From: an uncultured Prevotellaceae bacterium
GTDB lineage: Bacteria > Bacteroidota > Bacteroidia > Bacteroidales > Bacteroidaceae
Direction: 5' to 3'
NCBI GenBank assembly: GCA_902800495.1
Contig: CADCET010000012.1
Location: 62,001-126,000, forward strand
Length of the DNA: 64,000 nt
Shown: piece by piece, positions 9,356 to 18,019 of the stretch
Layout: the number at the start of each line of letters is the position of its first letter
Numbering within the stretch: position 1 is the first letter of the stretch
The notes under the pieces: model-generated
The model's input: the letters and a program-made list of their open reading frames with translations, nothing else
What the model was told of the DNA's origin: nothing
The model's database searches: none
Position numbers and translations under genes: made by a program

Positions 9356-10375
9356 TGGCTCTGTTGTGCAGTCATTCTTCACACCAAAATATTTTTGATA
9401 CATTTTCACGATTTTCTCTTTGATTTCCTCTCTAAGTGAGTCTGGAGAGAGCACTTCGACATCTTCGCCGAACCAAATGAGTTCTGAAATCAGTTCCTTA
9501 TTCGGAATGACATCTAAGGTCACAATCCCCTCAGCTTCATTTTCCACATACTGCGAATGATGGATAGGTTTCGAAATGACATACGGCAAACGACTTGGAG
9601 AGAACTTCAACCGAATATGTGCTACTTCTTTGTCCTTCTCAATCGACACACCGATGATGTCACGGAAATAGGCTTCAAAGTCGAAATCAAGATTCCGTTT
9701 GAATGGCACGTCAGCAAAAGTGACATGCTCTATCCTGTCTAAGGCAACAATGGATAAGTTCTGATAATCAGAATTAAAACCGAGCAAGAACCACCTATTA
9801 TTATATTGTTTCAGGTAATAGGGGTGAATAGTCCACTGAAGCTCGTCTTTGCCAAATGGATGGTAGGTGATGATAACAGGCTGGCGCTTTATGACACAGT
9901 CAATAAGCGTAGAAAGATGGCGAAGCCCCTGCATATCGCGGTTCTGCTCAAAGCCGATACAGTTTGCCTCAGACCCTTTCAGCCCAAATCGCAAACGAAG
10001 GTTTAGAAGCAACTCGTCTATCCAATCATACATCGGAATTCCCTGCAACCTTGACAACGAAGTAATCAGTGTTTCCAATTGCTCAATCTCCATTTCAGTA
10101 ACAGGCACTTCCATAATAGAGAAGTCGCGTGAATACTTCAGGAACTTCCGTTTCCCATCCTGAATAGAAACGATGGGGGCCTCCCAACCGTTCTGGCTTT
10201 TCATAAAGTCGATGTCGGCATATAGCTGTCGCTTGGATATGGCTTTGATTCCAGCATCTTCCAAGGCGTCGTTCACCATCTCCAATAGATCCTCAATATA
10301 ATATCGATGATACTTGTCGCTGAAACATTTGTCCAACAACTTGTATCTTAGCAATGCTTTCCTGTTATCTGGCAT
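9353..10375 (-). CDS. WYL-domain transcriptional regulator
   Basis: 340 aa. N-terminal ~90 residues form a winged-helix DNA-binding part (SKRQLYADIDFM), and residues about 140-220 hold a WYL domain with HPYYLKQYNNRWFLLGF and the ALDRIE strand; a C-terminal WCX-like region follows. WYL domains bind nucleic-acid or nucleotide ligands and many repress defence genes (for example BrxR and CapW). It lies 32 bases upstream of the hybrid kinase gene on the same strand, so regulation of that module is the simple inference. No convincing promoter was seen in the 115 bases upstream. Confidence 0.85.
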   Translation of the reverse strand: MPDNRKALLRYKLLDKCFSDKYHRYYIEDLLEMVNDALEDAGIKAISKRQLYADIDFMKSQNGWEAPIVSIQDGKRKFLKYSRDFSIMEVPVTEMEIEQLETLITSLSRLQGIPMYDWIDELLLNLRLRFGLKGSEANCIGFEQNRDMQGLRHLSTLIDCVIKRQPVIITYHPFGKDELQWTIHPYYLKQYNNRWFLLGFNSDYQNLSIVALDRIEHVTFADVPFKRNLDFDFEAYFRDIIGVSIEKDKEVAHIRLKFSPSRLPYVISKPIHHSQYVENEAEGIVTLDVIPNKELISELIWFGEDVEVLSPDSLREEIKEKIVKMYQKYFGVKNDCTTEP

Positions 10376-10490
10376 ATGTCACATTTTCTTTTCCTTCGCC
10401 TTTCTGTCGCACACAACAGGGAATGCGATTCTCTGTATTCGATTATGAAATGGATGTAGAGCCGAGCCGATATGTATATAGATCAGTATG

Positions 10491-10814
10491 TTATTTTATT
10501 CGTCGAATCAATGCCTTAGGACTCATTTTCGTGTCCCAAATATCAACTATATGGACTGTATCTTCAGCCTCATCATAAAAATAAATCAGTTTGAAACGAC
10601 GATTCATAACTTGACAACATCGATACAAGATTTTCCTGTCATGAAGTAAACTTTCTGGAGAATAAGATGTGGGCAAGCTTTTTACACGAGCTTCAAATGC
10701 AGCAATTTCATCGACCCACCTTAAAGCCGTAGACCTACCAAACTCTATACTAGCATTACCAAGATAGAAGTCTAACTGTTGTAGGAAAGTCTCAGTCCAA
10801 TCTATCTTAGCCAT
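10491..10814 (-). CDS. RelE/ParE-family toxin
   Basis: 107 aa, the usual size. The pattern W-x-ETFLQQLDFYL at the start, a central conserved LYRCCQVMNRRFKLIYFYDE and the closing VHIVDIWDTKMSP fit the ParE/RelE toxin fold (plasmid stabilisation system). RelE-type members cut mRNA on the ribosome, ParE-type members poison gyrase; the sequence alone does not settle which. The start ATG overlaps the upstream antitoxin gene by 13 bases, normal for a coupled toxin-antitoxin operon. Confidence 0.8.
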   Translation of the reverse strand: MAKIDWTETFLQQLDFYLGNASIEFGRSTALRWVDEIAAFEARVKSLPTSYSPESLLHDRKILYRCCQVMNRRFKLIYFYDEAEDTVHIVDIWDTKMSPKALIRRIK

Positions 10815-11101
10815 TGATGTTTTTCATAAAGACGTTGCCATGCATCCTCAGAAGAAACCCATTTTACTTCGCCTCTTGCAAGTTCTTCCTCGAACCTATT
10901 GATTCTGTCAATGGCTTCTTCTTCAGAGAACGGGCCATAGCTGGGGAATCTATCCCAATCAAGATCATCAATCCAGTCGTGTACAGTCGTCACACCGTCT
11001 AAAGACTTGACTAAAGGCTCTGCCAATTCTGCTACAGCAGGTTCACAACACCTATCGATGCTGCTATCTTCGTCGAACGTTGGATATCTCTTTCCTTCCA
11101 T
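10802..11101 (-). CDS. Putative antitoxin of the RelE/ParE-type pair
   Basis: 99 aa, acidic (many Asp/Glu), overlapping the toxin gene by 13 bases. No standard RHH or HTH motif is obvious; the acidic C-terminal half (EEEAIDRINRFEEELARG) is helical and would fit toxin wrapping. The frame extends to a TTG at 11125 but that base lies inside the -7 box, so the ATG at 11101, about 20 bases after it, is chosen. Called antitoxin from position and charge, not from family recognition. Confidence 0.65.
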   Translation of the reverse strand: MEGKRYPTFDEDSSIDRCCEPAVAELAEPLVKSLDGVTTVHDWIDDLDWDRFPSYGPFSEEEAIDRINRFEEELARGEVKWVSSEDAWQRLYEKHQWLR

Positions 11102-11122
11102 ACCTTCTTGCTTTTTGTGGGG

Positions 11123-11154
11123 CAAAGTTAAGAAATAATCCAGAAAGTTCCAAA
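11123..11154 (-). promoter_or_regulatory. Promoter of the toxin-antitoxin operon
   Basis: -7 box TAACTTTG (11130-11123) and -33 TTTG (11154-11151) with a 20-base spacer on the minus strand. Confidence 0.75.
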
Positions 11155-11193
11155 TAATTTGAATGAAAATTATATAAAGGTTGGTTGAAGAAG

Positions 11194-11973
11194 TCAGAAG
11201 AAAATCATGGGGAGGGTGAGCTTCCGCTTTTGGGACAGTTCGTCCTGCATTCTACTGATGGCAGTCTTGAAGAAAAATGATACTAAGTGGACGTCGGTGC
11301 CATCAGTGCGAATCTGCTTCAGGGCCGAGATATAAGCTCCGCGGTCTTCCAGTTTCACAATGAGCAGGGGATGACCGGCACGCAGCAGGATGGAATTGGA
11401 CATCAGACGGCCTGTGCGGCCGTTGCCATCGCGGAAGGGATGCAGGTATTCGTAGTATCCGTGCCATTTTGCCGCCACGACCATCGGGTGCTGACCGTCG
11501 TCAATGGCTCTTTGGGTTGATTCCATCAGCTTGGGGACGCGAGCTATCAGCATCTCATGGTCGCCAAAGACGGTGTCGCCTGCCGCCATATCCTCGGTGG
11601 TGTATGCTCCTGCAATGGCTCCTGGTGCCCTATAGCTCAGTGTGTGCTCCGTCACCAAACGGTTCACCTCTTTTAATAGAGCCTCGTCGAAGGGGGACTG
11701 AAGATGGCTTGCCATATAGTCGAATGCACGGAAATGGTCGGCCATCTCCGTACACTCTAAGAGTGAACGGCCTACGGGCACCATCGCCATTCCCTGTTCA
11801 CGCAGGATTCTGGTATCATCGACCGTGAACGAGTTTCCCTCAATGGCACAGGAATGTGCAGAGAACAGAATCTCGTTGTATTCCATCCACTGCTCACGTC
11901 CCATTCTGTCGGCTACCTTCTGCTGGTATTCCTGTCGGACGTTCTCGTATTGTTCAATCTCTTTCTCAAACAT
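11194..11973 (-). CDS. Fic-family AMPylating enzyme with N-terminal inhibitory helix
   Basis: 259 aa from the ATG at 11973. The Fic active-site motif HPFRDGNGRTGR is at residues 178-189 with the catalytic His. Near the N-terminus S41-C-A-I-E45-G-N fits the inhibitory helix motif (S/T)xxxE(G/N), which in class II Fic proteins blocks ATP gamma-phosphate binding until released, so the enzyme is probably autoinhibited. It would transfer AMP (or another nucleotide) to protein hydroxyls; target unknown. The start shares one base with the miaA stop (TGATG), implying translational coupling. A TTG three codons upstream is a weaker alternative. Confidence 0.88.
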   Translation of the reverse strand: MFEKEIEQYENVRQEYQQKVADRMGREQWMEYNEILFSAHSCAIEGNSFTVDDTRILREQGMAMVPVGRSLLECTEMADHFRAFDYMASHLQSPFDEALLKEVNRLVTEHTLSYRAPGAIAGAYTTEDMAAGDTVFGDHEMLIARVPKLMESTQRAIDDGQHPMVVAAKWHGYYEYLHPFRDGNGRTGRLMSNSILLRAGHPLLIVKLEDRGAYISALKQIRTDGTDVHLVSFFFKTAISRMQDELSQKRKLTLPMIFF

Positions 11974-12917
11974 CAAGTGCAAAGATTCGAAGAAGTTAGT
12001 AAAGACAGTATCTGCGCCACCTTTTCTTCCATCGGTAGCGTGGCGTCAATCCAGTGGATGGTGAAGCCGCGCCGCTCCATGCCGCGGAACCAGGTCATCT
12101 GACGCTTGGCAAACTGGTGGATGGCTATCTCCAGGCGCCGGAACATCTCGTCGTAGGTTGTCACGCCAGTGATGTATTCTGTCACGTATTTATACTCTAA
12201 GCCGTAGTAAATCAGGTCTTCCGCAGGGATGCCCTCATTGAGCAAGCCGCGCACCTCGTCCACCATGCCTTCGTCGAGACGGGCCTTCAGTCGGCGGGTG
12301 ATTTTCTCGCGCCGCAGGTCGCGGTCGATGTTGACGCCGATGATCAACGACGGTACCGGTGGCAGTTCGCGTAGCGGCACCGGGTTCTCGAGATTATAAG
12401 TCTCAATCTCAATAGCGCGGATAGCACGCTGGCAGGAGTCGACGTCCGTCTTGTTGTGCATCGTCGAACCACTCTTGGCTTTCAGGGCAACGAGCATCTG
12501 CGTCAGTTCGTCCAAGGACTTGCCTTCTAACTGTTGACGCAACGCCGGATTCTGAGGGACCGGCGACAGGTGATACCCCTTGAGCACCGCCTCGATATAG
12601 AGTCCCGTTCCTCCGCAAAGGATAGGCGTCACTCCCCTACCCCGTATATCCTGATAGGCATCGTAGAAATCCTGCTGATACTGAAAGAGGTTGTACTTCG
12701 TGCCTGGCTCACAGATGTCAATCAGATGATAGGGGATCTTTAATGTTTCATGTTTCATGTTTAATGTATAATCCCCCAGGTCCTTACCCGTTCCGATGTC
12801 CATACGACGGTACACCTGACGCGAGTCGGCAGAGATAATCTCGCCGCCAATACGTGCTGCCAATGCTGCCGCCAACGGTGTCTTACCGCTGGCCGTCGGT
12901 CCGAGTATGGTAATCAT
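11973..12917 (-). CDS. miaA: tRNA dimethylallyltransferase
   Basis: 314 aa. P-loop GPTASGKT begins at residue 6, followed by SADSRQVY and DIGTGKD. MiaA adds a dimethylallyl group to A37 of tRNAs reading UNN codons, supporting accurate decoding. The branch matches a Bacteroidota MiaA paralogue (IPYHLIDICEPG). Unusually, the stretch just before IPYHL (residues about 55-65, reading NMKHETLK) is encoded by four tandem 7-bp repeats (12739-12766), apparently an in-frame expansion of a surface loop. Start: ATG at 12917 fits the family (M-I-T-I-L-G-P); a GTG at 12926 overlapping the upstream stop as GTGA is the alternative. Confidence 0.92.
   Translation of the reverse strand: MITILGPTASGKTPLAAALAARIGGEIISADSRQVYRRMDIGTGKDLGDYTLNMKHETLKIPYHLIDICEPGTKYNLFQYQQDFYDAYQDIRGRGVTPILCGGTGLYIEAVLKGYHLSPVPQNPALRQQLEGKSLDELTQMLVALKAKSGSTMHNKTDVDSCQRAIRAIEIETYNLENPVPLRELPPVPSLIIGVNIDRDLRREKITRRLKARLDEGMVDEVRGLLNEGIPAEDLIYYGLEYKYVTEYITGVTTYDEMFRRLEIAIHQFAKRQMTWFRGMERRGFTIHWIDATLPMEEKVAQILSLLTSSNLCT
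12739..12766. repeat. Four tandem 7-bp repeats inside miaA
   Basis: Plus-strand units TTTAATG, TTTCATG, TTTCATG, TTTAATG in uninterrupted register, followed by a decayed TATAATC. They encode the loop of MiaA. Same class as the intergenic 7-9-bp arrays elsewhere in the window. Confidence 0.85.
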
Positions 12918-12922
12918 CGTGC

Positions 12923-13969
12923 TCACTTTTGCCTAATATTATTCCTTGACGAGAAACCTCCTTTAAGATCCTCGATAGTCAGTTCGGTCAGTTCCTTATC
13001 ACTCAGGTCCGAGCGATTTGCCAGACGATTGGCCTGCTGCTGGATGCTTTTCTCGAAGACATTACGAGCAAAGCGGGCATTGCCGAAGTTGCGATCCTTG
13101 TGAGCCACAACATAGTCGAGCCGCTCCTTCAGATAGGCCTCCGCATCGGGCGCCAGCGTATACTGGTTCTTCTTCATGTACATCTTAAAGATATCGGTCA
13201 GCTCTGCACCTGTATAGTCGGGGAAGTCGATATAACGGTTGAAACGCGACTGCAAACCGGGGTTGGAGTCGATGAAACGCTGCATCTCGTCCTTATAGCC
13301 AGCAATGATGACCACCAAACGGTCGCGATAGTCCTCCATGCGTTTCAGCAGTGTCGATATGGCCTCTTGACCATAGTCCTGACCGCTACCGGCCTCGGGT
13401 ACCAGCGCATAGGCCTCGTCGATGAACAGCACGCCGTCGAGGGCCTGCTGGACGACGGTATCCGTCTTCAATGCCGTCTGTCCCATATACTTGGCTACCA
13501 GACCACTACGGTCGGTCTCGACGGTATGACCTTTCTTCAGCACACCGAGGTCTTTGTAGATACGGCCGACGATACGCGCAACAGTCGTCTTACCCGTGCC
13601 TGGCGAACCGTAGAACACGAGGTGATAACTGACCTTGGCCGTCTTCAGTCCTTTCGCCTCACGCTGTTTCTGCAGTTTCACAAAGTTGGCCAACGAGCGC
13701 ACCTCCTCCTTGACGGCTTTCAAGCCTATCAGCTCGTCCAACTCCTTATAGGGGTCGCCCTGCAAAGGCTCGTTCACCACGACGGAGTCTTTCTTCTCCA
13801 CCTGTTCAACGACAGGTTTTTGTTCCTTTTCCTCCTCTTTCTCTTCATCGTCCATCGGGATAATCAGGATGATGACGAGCAACAGCAGGAGCCCTATCGA
13901 CAGGCACCCGCAACTCTTCAGCGTTTTGTCTACTATCGGTTTTATTTCCATCGTGTCATTCCACTTCAT
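12923..13969 (-). CDS. Membrane-anchored CbxX/CfqX-type AAA+ ATPase
   Basis: 348 aa. A single hydrophobic segment (about residues 20-38) is followed by a charged Glu/Lys linker and one AAA+ domain: Walker A GSPGTGKTT (~130), Walker B GVLFIDEAYAL (~185), sensor region IIAGYKDEM and arginine-finger candidate SRFNRYIDFPDY. This is the CbxX/SpoVK family, small remodelling ATPases whose known members act on Rubisco or on ESX substrates; the substrate here is unknown. The anchor suggests work at the inner membrane. The stop overlaps the possible miaA GTG start, and the gene leads an operon with miaA and fic. Confidence 0.85.
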   Translation of the reverse strand: MKWNDTMEIKPIVDKTLKSCGCLSIGLLLLLVIILIIPMDDEEKEEEKEQKPVVEQVEKKDSVVVNEPLQGDPYKELDELIGLKAVKEEVRSLANFVKLQKQREAKGLKTAKVSYHLVFYGSPGTGKTTVARIVGRIYKDLGVLKKGHTVETDRSGLVAKYMGQTALKTDTVVQQALDGVLFIDEAYALVPEAGSGQDYGQEAISTLLKRMEDYRDRLVVIIAGYKDEMQRFIDSNPGLQSRFNRYIDFPDYTGAELTDIFKMYMKKNQYTLAPDAEAYLKERLDYVVAHKDRNFGNARFARNVFEKSIQQQANRLANRSDLSDKELTELTIEDLKGGFSSRNNIRQK

Positions 13970-13993
13970 TGATAATCCTTATCAATTTCGGGG

Positions 13994-14024
13994 CAAATTT
14001 ACACAAAAAAAGCCGTCCGACAAA
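13994..14024 (-). promoter_or_regulatory. Promoter of the AAA-miaA-fic operon, nested in the gapA terminator
   Basis: -7 box TAAATTTG (14001-13994); -33 TTTG (14024-14021) lies in the loop of the gapA terminator hairpin; spacer 19. Confidence 0.7.
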
Positions 14025-14035
14025 ATCGGACGGCT
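14005..14035 (-). terminator. Intrinsic terminator of gapA
   Basis: Perfect 10-bp stem AGCCGTCCGA / TCGGACGGCT with loop CAAAA; on the minus strand it is followed by seven Ts. Confidence 0.9.
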
Positions 14036-14056
14036 ATTTTTTACCTTTGACGGAGA

Positions 14057-15082
14057 TTATTTCAGCTCAGCGAGGTACTTGATGGTGCGAACCATCTGAG
14101 AAGTGTAAGAGTTCTCATTGTCGTACCAAGCAACAACCTGAACGAGAGAGTTGCCGTCGCCAATCTTGCTGACCATGGTCTGGTTAGCGTCGAACAGCGA
14201 ACCGAACTTCATACCGATGATGTCGCTCGAAACGAGCTTCTCCTCAGTGTAACCGAAGCTCTCGTTGGCAGCAGCCTTCATGGCAGCGTTGATGTCCTCA
14301 ACAGTCACCTCACCCTTGACAACAGCGTGCAGGATGGTGGTAGAACCTGTGGGAGTCGGAACGCGCTGGGCAGCACCGATGAGCTTACCGTTCAGCTCGG
14401 GGATAACGAGACCGATAGCCTTAGCAGCACCAGTAGAGTTAGGAACGATGTTCTGAGCACCGGCACGAGCGCGCTGAACATCACCCTTGCGCTGAGGACC
14501 GTCGAGAATCATCTGGTCGCCAGTGTAAGCGTGAACGGTGGTCATGATACCGCTCTGGATGGGAGCGAAGTCGTTCAGAGCCTTCGTCATAGGAGCCAGG
14601 CAGTTGGTGGTGCAAGAAGCAGCTGAGATAACGGTGTCAGCAGGAGTCAGAGTCTTGTGGTTCACGTTGTAAACGATGGTGGGCAGGTCGTTGCCAGCAG
14701 GAGCAGAGATAACAACCTTCTTGGCACCAGCGGTCAGGTGAGCAGAAGCCTTCTCCTTAGAAGTATAGAAACCAGTGCACTCCAGAACAACGTCTACGTC
14801 CAGCTTGCCCCAGGGCAGCTCAGCAGCGTTAGGAACAGCATAGATGGTAATCTTCTTGCCATCAACCACGATGAAGTCCTCACCAGCCTCTACGGTGTGC
14901 TTGTTCTCACCGAACTTGCCACAGAAACCACCCTGAGCGGTGTCATACTTCAGCAGGTGAGCCAGCATCTTGGGGCTGGTCAAGTCGTTGATAGCGACTA
15001 CTTCATAACCTTCAGCCTCGAACATCTGACGGAAAGCGAGGCGACCGATACGGCCGAAACCGTTAATTGCAACTTTTGTCAT
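14057..15082 (-). CDS. gapA: Glyceraldehyde-3-phosphate dehydrogenase, type I
   Basis: 341 aa, typical length. N-terminal NAD-binding [13 protein letters not shown], catalytic motif [12 protein letters not shown] with the nucleophilic Cys near residue 153, and [15 protein letters not shown] at the C-terminus. Catalyses the NAD-dependent oxidation and phosphorylation of glyceraldehyde 3-phosphate in cytoplasmic glycolysis and the reverse in gluconeogenesis. Single gene with its own promoter and a strong terminator; codon use is that of a highly expressed gene (recurrent GAG, AAG, GTC). Confidence 0.97.
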   Translation of the reverse strand: MTKVAINGFGRIGRLAFRQMFEAEGYEVVAINDLTSPKMLAHLLKYDTAQGGFCGKFGENKHTVEAGEDFIVVDGKKITIYAVPNAAELPWGKLDVDVVLECTGFYTSKEKASAHLTAGAKKVVISAPAGNDLPTIVYNVNHKTLTPADTVISAASCTTNCLAPMTKALNDFAPIQSGIMTTVHAYTGDQMILDGPQRKGDVQRARAGAQNIVPNSTGAAKAIGLVIPELNGKLIGAAQRVPTPTGSTTILHAVVKGEVTVEDINAAMKAAANESFGYTEEKLVSSDIIGMKFGSLFDANQTMVSKIGDGNSLVQVVAWYDNENSYTSQMVRTIKYLAELK

Positions 15083-15165
15083 TTTTTTGTTACTTATTAA
15101 ATGGGTTATACCTATTTGTAATTAAAAATTTTCGTCCTAAAAACACTTTTTTTCGTTTTCGAGCG

Positions 15166-15173
15166 CAAAGTTA
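15166..15173 (-). promoter_or_regulatory. -7 box for gapA
   Basis: TAACTTTG on the minus strand, giving a leader of about 75-80 nt. No TTTG at -33. It is divergent from and only about 12 bases away from the mscL -7 box. Confidence 0.6.
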
Positions 15174-15185
15174 CGAAAAAATTCC

Positions 15186-15193
15186 TATATTTG
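15186..15193 (+). promoter_or_regulatory. -7 box for mscL
   Basis: TATATTTG on the plus strand, about 140 bases before mscL. The long leader contains a possible AGGCGG/CCGCCT pairing (15229-15280), of unknown meaning. Confidence 0.5.
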
Positions 15194-15335
15194 CATCCGA
15201 AATCAGTATTAATTAAAGTGAAAAGTGCAGAGGCGGACAAGAAAACTGAGATAAGTCAAGGTTACAAGCCGCCTATTGTAAAACCCACATGACAATTTTA
15301 GTGTTAACATAATTAATCTTTAAAATTTAAACATT

Positions 15336-15731
15336 ATGGGATTTATTAAAGAATTCAAAGAGTTTGCCATGAAGGGCAACGTGATGGACATGGCTGTCGG
15401 TGTTATCATCGGTGGCGCGTTTGGTAAGATTGTCAGCTCGCTCGTCGACGACATCCTCATGCCGTTGGTCGGTGTGGTCACCGGCAATGTTGACTTCACG
15501 AAGTTAGCCGTAGAGTTCGGCGAGGGCGACTTTGCCGCCAAGCTGACGTACGGAAACTTCATCCAGAACGTGGTCGACTTCCTTATCGTCGCCTTCTGTA
15601 TCTTCCTGATGCTGAAGGGTATCAACAAGCTGAACCGTAAGAAGGAAGAGCCCGAGGCTCCCGCCGCTCCTGCCGGTCCTACTCAGGAAGAGCTGCTCGC
15701 TGAGATTCGCGACCTGCTGAAGCAGAAGTAA
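15336..15731 (+). CDS. mscL: Large-conductance mechanosensitive channel
   Basis: 131 aa. N-terminal amphipathic helix [31 protein letters not shown], first pore helix, a periplasmic loop, second membrane helix ([13 protein letters not shown]) and a C-terminal cytoplasmic helix ([14 protein letters not shown]) follow the standard MscL plan. Homopentamer in the inner membrane that opens under extreme turgor to release solutes during osmotic downshock. A proline/alanine-rich linker ([10 protein letters not shown]) joins channel and C-terminal bundle. Monocistronic. Confidence 0.97.
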   Translation: MGFIKEFKEFAMKGNVMDMAVGVIIGGAFGKIVSSLVDDILMPLVGVVTGNVDFTKLAVEFGEGDFAAKLTYGNFIQNVVDFLIVAFCIFLMLKGINKLNRKKEEPEAPAAPAGPTQEELLAEIRDLLKQK

Positions 15732-15751
15732 ACCACCAGGTAAAAACAGGA

Positions 15752-15776
15752 AGCCCGCCGTCACTGGCGGGCTTTC
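15752..15776 (+). terminator. Intrinsic terminator of mscL
   Basis: Stem AGCCCGCC / GGCGGGCT, loop of 6, followed by TTTCT. Confidence 0.8.
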
Positions 15777-15843
15777 TGCGTTCTATGCTATATTGTCGGT
15801 CTTAACGCGCTTGGTAGATGGCCTCGCCGCCCGTCACCACACC

Positions 15844-17982
15844 TTATTTATATAGTTTCTTGCCGTTCTTGATGATGATGCCTTTATACGACTCGTCCAC
15901 GCGCTGCCCAGCGAGGTTGTAGATACCGCCGTTGCTGCGAGCAGCAGGAGCCGTTACCAGCGTGACGGCAGTTGTCTGAGGACGGTTCTGCACCCGCTCG
16001 GCCTCTGCCCATGCGTCGGCGTCCGTTCTCAGGTCGCTACCCAGATAATAGCCTGTGTTGGGGGGCTGGTTGTAGCCGATATTCTCGTTCAGACAGCCCA
16101 TCCAATAGCAGTGGTCGGTCATAAGCCACGGGAACTTGTGGGTGGTGGGATACCAGGTGGAGAAGATCTTGATGTCTGCAAGTCGGGTGGCATCGGGCAG
16201 GATAATCTCCTCGCGCCAGTCGCCGAAGATGTCGCCATACCACGAGGGGTTCGACTTCGTGCCGTTGATGAACGTCTCCGAGTAGCGATACATCGTAAAG
16301 GTGCGACCGTACTTCGGACTCTGTATGATATTGTCCTCAATGAGCTGTCGCGAGAGGTTACCGTCGAACCATACGGCCATGCCGCAGCCACCCTTCTGCC
16401 CCTTGGTATTGATGGTGGTCTCGGTGCCGTCTTGCTTGATATAGTTGCCCTGATAGTAGAAAAACTCGCAGCCCGGATATTCGGGGAAGAAGTCGCCCAC
16501 CAGACAGCGGCCCATATCGTTGGGTTCAGCACCGTCCTTTTTCCAGATGACGGCACCGTCACGGGCATCATGGAGTGCCACCATCGTCTTGCCCGACTCC
16601 AGGCAGTGGAACATCTGCAGGCCCTCACGCTCAGGCAGGAATTTCCCCACGTGGTTGGCATCGCCGTGCCCTAAGCGTGTGTTCCAGAGGCCGATGCCGT
16701 CGTGGTCAACGGCCATCGAGCCATACATCACCTCGTCCAGTCCGTCGCCGTCGAGGTCGGCCACGTTCAGCGAGTGGTTACCCTGAGCGGCATAGGTACT
16801 GTGTTTCTGGCCGTCCTTGCCCGTTCCCTTGTCGCTGGTGTCGAAGCGCCAGCGCTTTGTCAGGACGGGAGAACCATCCTGTACACGGTAGTCCCAGGCC
16901 TCAATGACGGAGCGGTCATAGACGCCGCGCCCGATGACGACGGATGGCAGTCCCGTCTCGTCGAAGCATCCCACGCCCACACGGAAGGAGCAGGCCCGCT
17001 TCCAGTAGTCGTCGCCCCAGACCTGGCTGGTCTCGCGGGCTATGAAGTTGTCGCGCGCCAGCTCACGGCCCGTCTTGCCATCGATGATGCTGATGAACTC
17101 CGGTCCTGCCGAGTTGTAGTGGTCCACCCATCCGGGGTTGGCGGTGTTCAGGTTGCCCCATGTACGGTAGTCAATCTTGCCATCGCCGTTCACATCGGGA
17201 ATCTCCGTGCCGTCGCCGAAGACTGTGCCCTCACAGGTGCGGATGGCCATCTCGGCACAACCGTCGCCGTCGAAGTCGGCCACGGCAAAGCTCGACGAGT
17301 TGCCGAGGATGATGCCCGGTCCGCCCTTCACGCGCCACAGCAGTGTGCCGTCAAGTTTATAAGCGTCCCAGATGACCGCCCAGAGACAGTCTTTCTGCGA
17401 GTAGCTGGCGCCCGAACCGTCGCTGACGATGTTGCCGCTGGCATCCTTCACGCTCTGAAGGCGCTTCACCACAATCTCGAACTCGCCGTCGCCGTCGAGG
17501 TCGCCCACGCTCACATCGTTGGCCGTATAGACAATCTTAGCCGTGTTAGCATACACGTCCTTCGTGTCGGCCAGCGGGATGCTGATATAGGGTAGTCCGC
17601 CGGAGACCTGCGCCTTCGTCAACGTGAAGGCGGAGAGCGTCTCGTCGCTGCCCGCGTAGGTCAGGCGGTAGTGGTTGTCGCTGGTCTTACTGGCCGAGCC
17701 GTCCTGAAAGCAGGTGCGGTTGCGAATGTTTGTGGCAATCTTCTTCTCAGCCCCGGTGCCGATAGCGCGGTAGAGGTCGAAGCCCGTATCAGCATTGTCG
17801 CCCGGCAACATACGCCACGATACGAGCACCTTGCCCGTATGCTGCTGGTAGTCGCCTAAGGAGGCGTCCTTCTTGCCGTTAATACTTGCCCAAAGCGCTC
17901 TGTCGCCGAGGCTATTAGTCTGTGCCTGCCCCATATTCGATATGAACAAGGTGGCAATAAGGGTTAGTGTAGATAGTTTCAT
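15844..17982 (-). CDS. Rhamnogalacturonan lyase, polysaccharide lyase family 11
   Basis: 712 aa with signal peptide (cleaved near MGQAQ). A fibronectin-like N-terminal part precedes an eight-bladed propeller marked by repeated calcium-binding GDLDGDGEFE, ADFDGDG, DVNGDGKID and ADLDGDGLDE loops, characteristic of PL11 enzymes, which cleave the rhamnogalacturonan-I backbone of pectin by beta-elimination. After the catalytic domain a short tail (GGIYNLAGQRVDESYKG, ending GKKLYK) matches the C-terminal cap found on many Prevotella surface or secreted proteins. Single gene with a strong own promoter; no SusC/SusD pair next to it. Its promoter is followed upstream by a G-rich tract and a large inverted-repeat element. 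Confidence 0.93.
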   Translation of the reverse strand: MKLSTLTLIATLFISNMGQAQTNSLGDRALWASINGKKDASLGDYQQHTGKVLVSWRMLPGDNADTGFDLYRAIGTGAEKKIATNIRNRTCFQDGSASKTSDNHYRLTYAGSDETLSAFTLTKAQVSGGLPYISIPLADTKDVYANTAKIVYTANDVSVGDLDGDGEFEIVVKRLQSVKDASGNIVSDGSGASYSQKDCLWAVIWDAYKLDGTLLWRVKGGPGIILGNSSSFAVADFDGDGCAEMAIRTCEGTVFGDGTEIPDVNGDGKIDYRTWGNLNTANPGWVDHYNSAGPEFISIIDGKTGRELARDNFIARETSQVWGDDYWKRACSFRVGVGCFDETGLPSVVIGRGVYDRSVIEAWDYRVQDGSPVLTKRWRFDTSDKGTGKDGQKHSTYAAQGNHSLNVADLDGDGLDEVMYGSMAVDHDGIGLWNTRLGHGDANHVGKFLPEREGLQMFHCLESGKTMVALHDARDGAVIWKKDGAEPNDMGRCLVGDFFPEYPGCEFFYYQGNYIKQDGTETTINTKGQKGGCGMAVWFDGNLSRQLIEDNIIQSPKYGRTFTMYRYSETFINGTKSNPSWYGDIFGDWREEIILPDATRLADIKIFSTWYPTTHKFPWLMTDHCYWMGCLNENIGYNQPPNTGYYLGSDLRTDADAWAEAERVQNRPQTTAVTLVTAPAARSNGGIYNLAGQRVDESYKGIIIKNGKKLYK

Positions 17983-18019
17983 CGCACTGTAGTTCTATGC
18001 TGTAGTTAGTTTTGCGCTG

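Noticed and set aside
9353-10375. Treating the WYL gene, kinase, receiver and helicase as one proven operon
   Set aside because: The kinase and helicase genes each have a separate -7 box, so only the kinase-receiver pair is firmly coupled by overlap.
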